Assembly (NCBI GenBank): GCA_022710975.1
Contig: JAKLGA010000002.1
Span: 372,001-436,000, forward strand
Length of the DNA stretch: 64,000 nucleotides
Source of the DNA: Myxococcota bacterium
Lineage (GTDB): Bacteria > Myxococcota > B64-G9
Direction of reading: 5' to 3'
The notes under the pieces are model-generated. The model worked only from the letters and a program-made list of their open reading frames with translations. It was not told the origin of the DNA and did not search any database. Within the stretch, counting starts at the first letter, position 1. Each line of letters starts with the position of its first letter. This document shows positions 26,201-33,042 of the stretch, piece by piece. The translations under genes were made by a program, and so were the position numbers.

Positions 26201-26523
26201 ACGCCAACGCGTTCTCGGCGACCGGCCCGGCGCTGGCAACCTGCCTGGGGACGGAGGTCAGCGACCTGGCCCAGATCAATGGCCTGGGCAACACCTGCAA
26301 CCAGGGGATGCTGGCGAACGAGGGCAACCTGACCGGGCCCTGTCCGCTGGTCGACCCCGGCACCGGCGACTTCCACCTGGTGCCGAGCGAGGCCAGCGTC
26401 TGCCAGGACGCGGGCGTGGCGCAGTCGCCCGTGGGGCAGGCCCCGATCGAGGACCTGGACGGCGAGCCCCGCCCGGCGCCGGGCGGGGCCGTGGACATCG
26501 GCGCGGACGAGGTGCAGCCATGA
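23281..26523 (+). CDS. PKD-repeat and beta-helix surface lipoprotein
   Basis: This 1080-residue protein has a signal ending APGCFEFD. About six PKD/Ig-like repeats follow from residue 37 to 620, each with a form of GSSDSDGDALIYLWAQ (compare SGYDPDGDPIQSYRWQ and ASLDPDGDPLVSYTWTQ). The remainder is a right-handed beta-helix-like region closing with DLDGEPRPAPGGAVDIGADE, the typical end of choice-of-anchor Q proteins. It is probably displayed on the cell surface. GGAGGGAGCGCG precedes the ATG, 22 bases after prkA. The start of the next gene overlaps its stop (ATGA). Confidence 0.88.
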   Translation: MRALRGRGPGAGWGLVCLALAAPGCFEFDGAPVPNQAPVAIPALALQDAVPGQTVLLDGQGSSDSDGDALIYLWAQVPGEGDPLSLEQADSAVASFVAPARAQLLVFRLIVSDGIDESAPAMAQVRVNGSPQADAGPALEIATGATTLLDGSGYDPDGDPIQSYRWQVSAAPAAGEACLAEPSPCLEGADGASAAFTPPAKGTYSLSLVVGDGHSLSLPETTRVRALNRPPEAVPGADALSVLNGGEVHLAAAGSRDADGDAILAYRWTLQSAPPGAGGTLIPAAGDVPDPVFVTAGKGSYHLQLEVADQEGAWSAPAALRVDAINNPPTAEAGEARAVENGSQVYLQGTGQDTDGDALGYSWQLLDSPPGGQVVLREPGSAVANFTPTRKTLQTNPALCQPGECYRFGLRVSDGVALSAEDSVTLTSLNRPPIAEAGPDQQAQGSRGTLLGSASLDPDGDPLVSYTWTQVAGPDVTGGVGALTGESATFSVNEAGAYGFDLVVSDGEYASAPDRTYISFQRVNHAPVLSLASLGAVAMEGEPFALDATASADPDGDPILVTWTRVSGHASFPDSVVGETPSLLAPPLLPLLAAPGSDNSAVYQVLATDGEASSAPLEMTLHVAPGPGFVLVSTAPEADDAADPPCGSLATPCQTLPRALQVIDPWPYDYMGDGRHILMTVGQWSQAYGSGSENVLGLKWRGGARLFAGRDPATFARTGHSQIRATGACSILFDGLVMEDTVGQDVVLEGLSLTIWSGCAGERQAAVRCTGCRARLRDCEFTVYPETQGCVYRVGARVEGNSAELSLEDVDFWVPEATQRVYGVHLLGGSQLVALDTRVHVAAEDGPGADTGGVWNAGVRLEDLSTLSLQRSLVLMSGAVTTGDERTAAIAGAGNALVENSVLYCPSGPDARGLDLQAGDATLINVSLVGASAADGLGAAVRVDVPVTLFNTLATGFARALRLDTATALGSQLHANAFSATGPALATCLGTEVSDLAQINGLGNTCNQGMLANEGNLTGPCPLVDPGTGDFHLVPSEASVCQDAGVAQSPVGQAPIEDLDGEPRPAPGGAVDIGADEVQP

Positions 26524-27569
26524 GAATCCCGCGCCTGGTCCTCACGGCGTTCGCCTGCCTGCTCTTCCCCCAGGCTCTCCGGGCCGCCGAGCCGGTGAGC
26601 CTGCTGGTGCTCGACCTCGAGGACGCCACGGGCGGACGGCTCAGCGCGGACGAGCTGCGCACGGCGGGAGAGGCCATGGTGGCCGAGCTGACGCGCTTCC
26701 CGGGCTACCGGGTGGTCAGCCGACGGGACGTGGCCGATCTGCTCAACGCGGACACGATGAAGATGCTGGTGGGCTGCGACCGGGCCGAATGCCTGGCGCC
26801 GATCTCCCAGGCCGTGGGCGCCGAGCGCATGCTGGCGGGTTCCATCGGCCGGCTGGGCAAGCGCTCCTACGTTCAGCTCCGGCTGCTGGACATGCGCAAC
26901 GCCAGCGTGCTGCGCCGGGTCAGCCACCTGGCCACCCAGGCCGAGCTCCTCCAGGATGTGCGCGCGGCCATAGGGCAGCTCATGCAGGTCACCGCTCAGG
27001 TCCACCTGATCAACCAGGTCCCCGGGGCCGAGGTCTACCTGGCCGGCGCGCGCGTGGGGGAGATGCCGCTGAAGCCCTTCGCCGCGGAGCAGACTGGAGA
27101 AGTGGATCTGGAGATCTCGCACGTCGACTACCTGCCCTACCGCGCGCGCCTCGATCTGCGTCCCGGCCAGACCACCCAGCACCTGCTGCATCTGCAGAGC
27201 TACAGCGAGCTCGAGCGGGCCGCGGAGGTGCGCAGCGGCGTGGGCTACGGGCTGCTGGCCGCCGCGGCCCTGTGCTACGGCGCGGGCGGGTACTTCTTCT
27301 GGAAGGCGTTCGACCACCACGATGACTACCAGGCGCTCGATCCCCGCCGCACCAGCCAGGCCGAGTACGACATGTGGCAGCGACGGGTCGAGGAGCAGTC
27401 CGCCTACGGCTGGGTCGGCATGGGGGTGGGCACGGCGCTGCTGGGCGTCTCCCTATGGCTGCTCCTGGACAACCCTTACGCGGACGCCCTGCACGCGGCG
27501 GACGCCGGCTCGTTTGCCCTGGTCCCGACCCCCGGCGGCCTGGCCGCCAGCGTGCAGGCCTCCTTCTGA
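26520..27569 (+). CDS. Secreted PEGA-domain protein with membrane helices
   Basis: This 349-residue protein has a signal peptide (residues 1-22) and a domain of about 135 residues that begins SLLVLDLEDA and contains the pattern VVSRRDVADLL ... GCDRAECLAPISQAVGAERMLAGSIGRLG, typical of myxobacterial proteins related to CsgG/FlgO-like assemblies. A PEGA domain follows (VHLINQVPGAEVYLAGARVGEMPLKPF, near residue 160). Two hydrophobic helices (about 243-260 and 295-315) flank a His/Asp-rich loop. The start overlaps the preceding stop, so the two proteins are probably made together. Confidence 0.83.
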   Translation: MRIPRLVLTAFACLLFPQALRAAEPVSLLVLDLEDATGGRLSADELRTAGEAMVAELTRFPGYRVVSRRDVADLLNADTMKMLVGCDRAECLAPISQAVGAERMLAGSIGRLGKRSYVQLRLLDMRNASVLRRVSHLATQAELLQDVRAAIGQLMQVTAQVHLINQVPGAEVYLAGARVGEMPLKPFAAEQTGEVDLEISHVDYLPYRARLDLRPGQTTQHLLHLQSYSELERAAEVRSGVGYGLLAAAALCYGAGGYFFWKAFDHHDDYQALDPRRTSQAEYDMWQRRVEEQSAYGWVGMGVGTALLGVSLWLLLDNPYADALHAADAGSFALVPTPGGLAASVQASF

Positions 27570-27581
27570 CAGAGGTGCCCG

Positions 27582-28121
27582 ATGCCGACCGACGCCCTGC
27601 TCGAGTCCCTCAAGACCGAGCGCCTGTGGGAGCGCCGCGGCACGCTCTGGGCGCGCCGCGACACCCCGGGCGCGCGCCGCTGGCGCCGGCGGATCGCCGC
27701 CCCGGGCATGCCCCGGCTTCCGCGGGACGTCACCGTGGTGCTCACCGGGCGGGCCAACCGGGACCTGCTCGACATCGCCGTGTTCGAGCCGCGCACCCTG
27801 GAGGGCCGCGACCTCTACTGCATCGTGCTCGACGATCCGCACCCGCGCGAGGTGCAGGCCTGGAGCGAGCAGGCCCGCTGCCACCTGGGCGCCCTGCTCC
27901 CGGCCCGGCAGCTCCGCCGCGCCTGGGACGCGCTGTGGCAGCAGTGCTTCCTGCACGAGCTCGGCCACGTGCGCTACGCCCGGCGGCACGGCTGGGGCGG
28001 GCGGGAGGCCCCCAGCGAGGAGGCGGCCGAGGCCTACGCCTGGAGCGCGCTCCACCGGCTCCACCCCCGCGCCACCTGCCTGCTCGCCTGGGGGCTGTCC
28101 TACCTCGCGGACGCGCTCTAG
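27582..28121 (+). CDS. Small HExxH putative metallopeptidase
   Basis: This 179-residue cytoplasmic protein has no signal peptide. Its centre carries FLHELGHVRYARR (residues about 126-138), the HExxH zinc-protease signature, and a candidate third ligand lies in EEAAEAYAW about 20 residues later. The first half is basic (RRGTLWARRD ... RRWRRRIAAP). I do not recognise the family; the size resembles stand-alone zincins such as ImmA/IrrE, but its usual contexts are absent. It is the last gene of the prkA operon. Its TAG stop shares the palindrome CTAG with the stop of the convergent gene. Confidence 0.72.
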   Translation: MPTDALLESLKTERLWERRGTLWARRDTPGARRWRRRIAAPGMPRLPRDVTVVLTGRANRDLLDIAVFEPRTLEGRDLYCIVLDDPHPREVQAWSEQARCHLGALLPARQLRRAWDALWQQCFLHELGHVRYARRHGWGGREAPSEEAAEAYAWSALHRLHPRATCLLAWGLSYLADAL

Positions 28122-29074
28122 AAGCGCAGCCCCAGCCCGCCCGGGGCCGGCTCCAGGGTGGCGCCCCCACCCGGAGGGTCGGGCTCCTCGGCAACCAGGT
28201 AGAACACCAGGGCCAGCAGGGCCGCGGTCCCGCCCAGGCCGTAGAGCACCCCGCCCGACAGGAAGGCCTGGTCGGCGTGCCCCAGGTGCTCATGGGCCAG
28301 GAGCTGCACCGGCTCGTCCGCGGCAGCGGCCTGCTCCGCCCCCCCGGCCGCCATGCAGCCCGTGCCGCCGAGCAGCAGCACCAGAGCCAGGCTGCCCGAC
28401 ACCCAGAAGGCGTGCCCGAAGGGCGGCGGCTGCGCGGGCGGGGCGCTCAGGATACGCTGGATCTCGACTTCGTCCGGCTCCGGGGGGGTGAGCACCAGCC
28501 CCTCGAGCTCGTCCGGCGGCTCGGCCTCCAGCCGGCGCGGCGCGGGCCGCGCCTTCGGCGGCCGGGGCTTCAGCACCTCGGCGCTGCCGGGGGTGGCCAC
28601 CACGCTGGCGAGCTGGAGGTCGCCCAGCCAGGGCTGGATCAGGATGCCCTGCCCCTCGCCCGACACCAGCAGGCGGTACAGGTGCGGCCCCTCGGGCACG
28701 TCCAGGCGCACCACCAGGGGGCCGCTCAGCGCGCCCATGCCGGCCGCGCGCGCCCCGTCCGGGGGCGGGGTGCGGAAACGGACCGTGCCCTGCTCCTGGT
28801 CGTCGCGCACCACAGTCAGATCCACGGGCAGCGGCGCGCGCCCCTCGCTGAGCACCTGACGCACGCGCAGCCCGGTCGGCCCCGGCCCGGTGGTCACCAG
28901 ATCCACGAGCTGGTTGGGCCGCAGCCACACGTAGCCGCCCTCGCCCGGGACCTCGGTGCTCGGGTGCTCCCCGCGGATCTCGAGCCTGGGCCCCCTGGCC
29001 CCGGCTGGCCCGGCGAGCAGCACGGCCAGCCCCAGGCAAGCCACCCGGAGGACTATGGTGCGCGTGATCCGCAC
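28118..29074 (-). CDS. Secreted/membrane protein of unknown function
   Basis: This 318-residue protein has an N-terminal signal (RITRTIVLRVACLGLAVLLA), an exported beta-rich region (residues 25-170, including GEGGYVWLRPNQLVDLVTTGP), a proline-rich stretch and two C-terminal hydrophobic helices (about 235-253 and 283-303). I do not recognise a family. I chose GTG at 29074 behind AGAGGTTCGATC because a signal peptide then follows at once; an upstream ATG at 29305 would add about 77 residues of unlikely sequence. It converges on the HExxH gene with a 4-base overlap. Confidence 0.7.
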   Translation of the reverse strand: MRITRTIVLRVACLGLAVLLAGPAGARGPRLEIRGEHPSTEVPGEGGYVWLRPNQLVDLVTTGPGPTGLRVRQVLSEGRAPLPVDLTVVRDDQEQGTVRFRTPPPDGARAAGMGALSGPLVVRLDVPEGPHLYRLLVSGEGQGILIQPWLGDLQLASVVATPGSAEVLKPRPPKARPAPRRLEAEPPDELEGLVLTPPEPDEVEIQRILSAPPAQPPPFGHAFWVSGSLALVLLLGGTGCMAAGGAEQAAAADEPVQLLAHEHLGHADQAFLSGGVLYGLGGTAALLALVFYLVAEEPDPPGGGATLEPAPGGLGLRF

Positions 29075-29320
29075 GATCGAACCTCTACCACGAGAAGACG
29101 ATTCAGGGGAGTTCCTGGCCTGCCAGCCACGACCGATTCGCAGCCCCGCGAACCTTCCATACTCTTGTTTCTCAGAGGGTGAAGAGGGAAAATGCGCGGG
29201 AGGGATCCGGCACACGGCGGGGGGGCAGCGGCGGGCGTGCGCCCGGCGGTCCACAGTCCTTGGACATCGACCCTGCTCGACTGCTCTGCGGGCCTGCCTC
29301 TTCACCGCATGAAGGGCAGT

Positions 29321-29689
29321 TCAGTCCGCACCGCACCGTTTCACGTCCATGGCCTGCCGGACGGCCGCCTGCTCCCCTCGCACGCGGGCCAGCTCGGACG
29401 CCGCGAGGCCATCCCCTTTCCCATGCCCGATCAACAGGGTCTGGAAGTTGCTCGATTCGATCCGCCGCTCCTGGGCCTCCACCAGCTGCCTCTCACGCCG
29501 CGCGAGCAAATCGAGCTCCACCGCCAGGCGCGAGCACGGGACGGTCTCGTACTGGAGAGACGAGACGTAGGAGCCGGAGATCTGCGCTGGCGATGTTGGC
29601 CGATTGTAGCAGCCCATCAGCCACAGCGGTGCGATCAGTGTCCACAAGAGCACCGAGAAACGCCCTGACAACCCATGCCCCCACCTCAT
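29321..29689 (-). CDS. Small lipoprotein of the 'YVSPLQY' type
   Basis: This 122-residue lipoprotein has a signal ending LWLMGCYNRP. The mature part follows a pattern I know from small proteobacterial lipoproteins: a Y-V-S-x-L-Q-Y start, a conserved Cys (TVPCSRLAVELDLLARRERQL), a central Gly-rich segment, then ELARVRGEQAAVRQA and a terminal K-R-C. The function is unknown; such genes often occur scattered and in or near prophage-like DNA. ATG at 29689 follows GGAGGAGACAG. The surrounding 600 bases use more A and T than neighbours, which hints at acquisition. Confidence 0.72.
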   Translation of the reverse strand: MRWGHGLSGRFSVLLWTLIAPLWLMGCYNRPTSPAQISGSYVSSLQYETVPCSRLAVELDLLARRERQLVEAQERRIESSNFQTLLIGHGKGDGLAASELARVRGEQAAVRQAMDVKRCGAD

Positions 29690-29792
29690 CTGTCTCCTCC
29701 GTGTATCCCTTCGACCGTCATGGACTCCTTGGGTCGCTGGCCGAACGCGCAACAGTCGTGTCAACCGCGCTGCGAGGCTTCCCCGCGGACAG

Positions 29793-30197
29793 TCACTCCT
29801 TGGCGCCGCGGGAGAGCAGCAGATCGACCACGTCCTTGCGGCCGGCCATCTTCATGACCGCCAGCGGGGTGTAGCCGCGGCCGTCCTTGGCGTCCAGGCT
29901 GGCGCCCTTGGAGATCAGGAAGATGGCCACGCGGTCGGTGGCCGCCACGTGCAGCGGGCTCATGCCGAAGTCGTCCCGGGCGTTGACCGAGCAACCCGCG
30001 GCGAACTGCTTCTCGAGCAGGGCGAGGTCCCCGGCCCGGGCCGCGTCGTGCACCCTGCAACCCCTCACCAGGGCGAGCGCCGCCTGGCGCTCGGCCTCCT
30101 CCTGGGGGCGAACCTTCTGGTCCCAGAAGTAGAACACCAGGGAGCCGGCCAGCATCAGCCCGCCCAGGATGAGGGCCACGATCGTCGCGCGGTTCAT
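29793..30197 (-). CDS. Membrane-anchored ankyrin-repeat protein
   Basis: This 134-residue protein has an N-terminal membrane anchor (ATIVALILGGLMLAGSLVFYFW) followed by three ankyrin repeats (about residues 47-130): HDAARAGDLALLEKQFAAG, then GMSPLHVAATDRVAIFLISKGASLDAKD, then GYTPLAVMKMAGRKDVVDLLLSRGA. It probably faces the periplasm and binds another protein. It lies 52 bases after the secreted-protein gene that starts at 30648 and is likely co-transcribed. Confidence 0.85.
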   Translation of the reverse strand: MNRATIVALILGGLMLAGSLVFYFWDQKVRPQEEAERQAALALVRGCRVHDAARAGDLALLEKQFAAGCSVNARDDFGMSPLHVAATDRVAIFLISKGASLDAKDGRGYTPLAVMKMAGRKDVVDLLLSRGAKE

Positions 30198-30249
30198 GCG
30201 ACTGGACCTCGCTCGCGGCCGGCGCGCGCGGGCCGCGCCGGGCCCCGGC

Positions 30250-30648
30250 TCACAGCGCGCCGGCGGAGTCGATCAGCCACTTGTCCCCGTCCAGGACCAC
30301 GCCCAGCGGCACGACGGCCTCGCCCGAGTCCTGGGTGCGCGTGTACTCCACGGTCACGTTCTTGGGGTAGTTGTGGCTGACGCGCTTGAACACGTACTTG
30401 GCGCCGTGCTTCGCCTGCGCCTCCTGGGCCGCGTCCCACCACCGGGTGATGTGGCAGTTCTTGGCGTTCTTGGCGTGCTCCGCCTGCAGCTTGGTCGTGC
30501 ACAGGGCCTTGAAGGCCTCGAAGTCCTTGGCCGCGATGGTCTGGATGAAGGCCGCGGCCGCGGCCTCCGCCGGCTTGGTGTCCTGGGGCGCCGCCACCGC
30601 CACGCTCGCGAAGGCCAGGATGGCCGCCACACCCACGAGAGCCCGCAT
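30250..30648 (-). CDS. Secreted NTF2-like/DUF4878-like protein
   Basis: This 132-residue protein has a signal peptide cut near AVAAPQ. The mature part resembles secreted members of the NTF2-like superfamily such as DUF4878: an opening helix (EAAAAAFIQTIAAKDFEAFKALC) and a closing strand pair typical of the fold (GVVLDGDKWLIDS). These are ligand-binding or lipoprotein-like domains of unknown role. ATG at 30648 is preceded by AAGGAGGCGATC. Confidence 0.75.
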   Translation of the reverse strand: MRALVGVAAILAFASVAVAAPQDTKPAEAAAAAFIQTIAAKDFEAFKALCTTKLQAEHAKNAKNCHITRWWDAAQEAQAKHGAKYVFKRVSHNYPKNVTVEYTRTQDSGEAVVPLGVVLDGDKWLIDSAGAL

Positions 30649-30689
30649 GATCGCCTCCTTGTCGGTCGTTTGGAGCAGCACTCGACCCG

Positions 30690-30718
30690 ACAGTAATCGA
30701 AGGTCAGGCGGGGGTCAA
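30690..30718 (-). promoter_or_regulatory. Promoter of the NTF2-like/ankyrin gene pair
   Basis: On the minus strand TTGACC and TACTGT are separated by 17 bases, 42 bases before the ATG at 30648. Confidence 0.6.
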
Positions 30719-30758
30719 CGCCTGGAGCCGGGAGGGTGCGCCGGCCGCGGGGCTGGTG

Positions 30759-30764
30759 TACCAT
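30759..30764 (+). promoter_or_regulatory. -10 box (TACCAT) of a probable leaderless gene
   Basis: TACCAT ends 7 bases before the ATG at 30772, as in the better-supported promoter at 63419. No good -35 match is seen 16-18 bases upstream, so confidence is limited. Confidence 0.35.
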
Positions 30765-30771
30765 GCGCGCC

Positions 30772-33042
30772 ATGGACGAGCTGGCCACCACCGCGCCGCC
30801 GCGCCGCGCGAGCCCCTGGAGCCTCGCGCTGCTCGGCCTGTTCACCCTCGCGCTGCTCGCCTGGCACCTGCCCTCCCTGGGCCACCCCTACCTGCCCGGC
30901 TGGGACGAGGCGGTGCACGCGGCCGTGGCCGGGAACCTCTCCCGCCACCCCCTCACGCCCACCCTGTTCGAACAGCCCTTCGTGCCCTACGACTTCCGCG
31001 ACTGGCAGGCGAACCACGTCTGGCTGCACATGCCGCCCCTGCCCTTCTGGCAGGCGGCCGCGTCCGTGGCCGCGGGCGGCCGGGAGCTCTTCTGGCTGCG
31101 CCTGCCGAACCTGCTGCTCCTGCTGGCCACGGTCTGGCTCACCTGGGGCCTGGGCCGGCGCCTGCTGTCCGAGCGGGCCGGGCTCCTGGCCGCGCTCCTG
31201 GTCGGGCTCGCGCCCTTCGGCTGGCTGCAGGTCCAGGGCTACCACTTCGGGGACATGACCGACGTGGCGCTCGCCTTCTGGAGCCTGGCCTCGATCGCGT
31301 GCCTGGAGCGCAGCCTGGCCACGGGCCGGCTGCGCTGGGCGCTGCTGGGCGGCCTGGCGCTGGGCGCGGCGCTGCTGACCAAGAGCGCGCTGGCCCTGGC
31401 CCCGGCCGGGGCGGCCTGCGTGCTGTGGGCCGGGCGCTGGCTGAAGCTCCGGCTCGCGCCGCGCCTGCGCCTCGGCCAGCTCGCCACCTTCCTCCTGCCG
31501 GGCCTGGGGCTGTGGCAGGGCTGGGACCTCTACGCCCGCCTGGCCTGGCCCCGGGAGCACGCCCACGAGGCCATGAACCTCTGGAACCACGTGTTCACCA
31601 ACTACGAGGGGCACGGGCGGAGCTGGGACGCGCTGCTGAACGATCGGCTGGCCCACCTCTACGGCCCCGAGCTCGTGCTGCTCGCCCTGGCGGGCGTGGC
31701 GCTGCTCACCCGCTGGGCCTGGCGCACCCGGGAGGGCCGGCTGGCGCTCCTGCCGCTGTGGCTGCTCGGCACGCTGCTGCCGCTGTTTCTGGTCCAGACC
31801 AAGGTCCCGGCCATCCTGTACGGCCTCGGGCCGGCCCTGGCGCTCGGCCTGGGCGCGCTGGTCCTGCACCTGACCCGCCGCGGGGTCGGCGCCGCCGGGC
31901 TCGCGCTGGCGGGCGCACCGCTCCTGGCCTTGACGTTCCAGGACGCGCTCATCCCCCCGCGCATGGAGGCGCTCTTCTACTGGCTCGCGCCCTTCGCGCC
32001 GGACCTCGCCCTGCAGCCCTACCTGCTGCCCCAACTCGGCTGCTTCCTCGCCCTGCTGCTGGTGCTGTGGCCGCTCGGCCGGCTGCTCCGGCGCGTCCGC
32101 GCCCTGCAGCAGCCCGGCTGGGGCTGGCTGCGCGGCCGGCTGGCCGCGTTGCTCCTGTGCGTCCCGCTGGCGCTCCTGGTCCACGAGGGCGCGCTCACCG
32201 CGCGCGGCTTCGGCTACCTGGCCGGGTACAACCCGGTGGTGCCGGCCCTGGCCGCGGCCGGGTCGCGGCTGCCCGCAGACGCGGTGTACGTGATCGAGGG
32301 GGTGACCGGCGGTCGGCAGCGGCCCGACCTGGCGGTCGGGTTCCTCACCGGCCGGCCTGCCCACCTGGTGCCGGGCCGCGGCGTGGTCGCGGCCCTGACC
32401 GCGGCGCGCGCGCTGGGTACGCCCGTGCTGCTCACCCTGGTCGAGCGCCACCTGCCGGCCGAGTCGGCGGGAGACGGGGGCCCGCCCGTGCTGCTCGCGG
32501 AGCCGCAGCCTGGCTCGGGGTACTTCGTCTACGCTTTGCCCGGCGGTCGCCCGCCGCCCACCCGGCGCGACGAGGCCTGGGCGGCCCGCCAGCCCGGCTG
32601 CCCGGCCGCGCCCGCGCTGATCTCCCTGCGACCCGACAGGATCGAGGTCCGCGCCGGGGAGGGGCTCGCCCTGCTGGCCCTGTGGCGGGCCCGCGGCCCG
32701 GCCCGGGCCCACACCACCGAGGTCAGCCTGGTCCCGGCCGGCGGCGCGCGCTTGCGGCCCTTCCCCCTGCCCGAGGACTTCCCCACCGCGGTCCAGGGCC
32801 AGCACCTGCACAACCTGGCGCCGCCCGGGCTCTTCTGGGGCGCCCGGTCCCTGGGCAGCGACCTCTTCGAGACGGGCCTGCTGCGCGACGGCGAGATCCT
32901 CGCCGACGGCTTCCAGATCGTGATCCCGCGCCACACCCCGCCGGGGCGGGTGCGCGTGGAGCTCGCGCTGCTCGATGACGGCCGGCCCGTGCCCGCGCCC
33001 GACGGGATCGCCTGGCCGGTCATCGAGGTGCGCCCGCCATGA
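30772..33042 (+). CDS. Polytopic GT-C (family 39-like) glycosyltransferase
   Basis: This 756-residue protein has about 11 membrane helices in the first 470 residues. GT-C transferases of the ArnT/PMT type carry an acidic pair in the first external loop, here LPGWDEAVHAAVAGNL near residue 45, followed by HMPPLPFWQAA. The C-terminal 270 residues are soluble and beta-rich. It should transfer a sugar from a polyprenyl-phosphate donor on the outer face of the inner membrane; the acceptor is unknown. ATG at 30772 is chosen because of the -10 box 7 bases upstream; an in-frame ATG at 30763 also exists. The next gene overlaps its stop by 4 bases. Confidence 0.85.
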   Translation: MDELATTAPPRRASPWSLALLGLFTLALLAWHLPSLGHPYLPGWDEAVHAAVAGNLSRHPLTPTLFEQPFVPYDFRDWQANHVWLHMPPLPFWQAAASVAAGGRELFWLRLPNLLLLLATVWLTWGLGRRLLSERAGLLAALLVGLAPFGWLQVQGYHFGDMTDVALAFWSLASIACLERSLATGRLRWALLGGLALGAALLTKSALALAPAGAACVLWAGRWLKLRLAPRLRLGQLATFLLPGLGLWQGWDLYARLAWPREHAHEAMNLWNHVFTNYEGHGRSWDALLNDRLAHLYGPELVLLALAGVALLTRWAWRTREGRLALLPLWLLGTLLPLFLVQTKVPAILYGLGPALALGLGALVLHLTRRGVGAAGLALAGAPLLALTFQDALIPPRMEALFYWLAPFAPDLALQPYLLPQLGCFLALLLVLWPLGRLLRRVRALQQPGWGWLRGRLAALLLCVPLALLVHEGALTARGFGYLAGYNPVVPALAAAGSRLPADAVYVIEGVTGGRQRPDLAVGFLTGRPAHLVPGRGVVAALTAARALGTPVLLTLVERHLPAESAGDGGPPVLLAEPQPGSGYFVYALPGGRPPPTRRDEAWAARQPGCPAAPALISLRPDRIEVRAGEGLALLALWRARGPARAHTTEVSLVPAGGARLRPFPLPEDFPTAVQGQHLHNLAPPGLFWGARSLGSDLFETGLLRDGEILADGFQIVIPRHTPPGRVRVELALLDDGRPVPAPDGIAWPVIEVRPP

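Noticed and set aside
29240-29320. Terminator after the small lipoprotein gene
   Set aside because: Short GC hairpins exist (GGGCG-TG-CGCCC) but no U-run follows on either strand.
29774-29792. Promoter of the small lipoprotein at 29689
   Set aside because: A TTGACA is found on the minus strand near 29757 but no matching -10 box at 16-18 bases.
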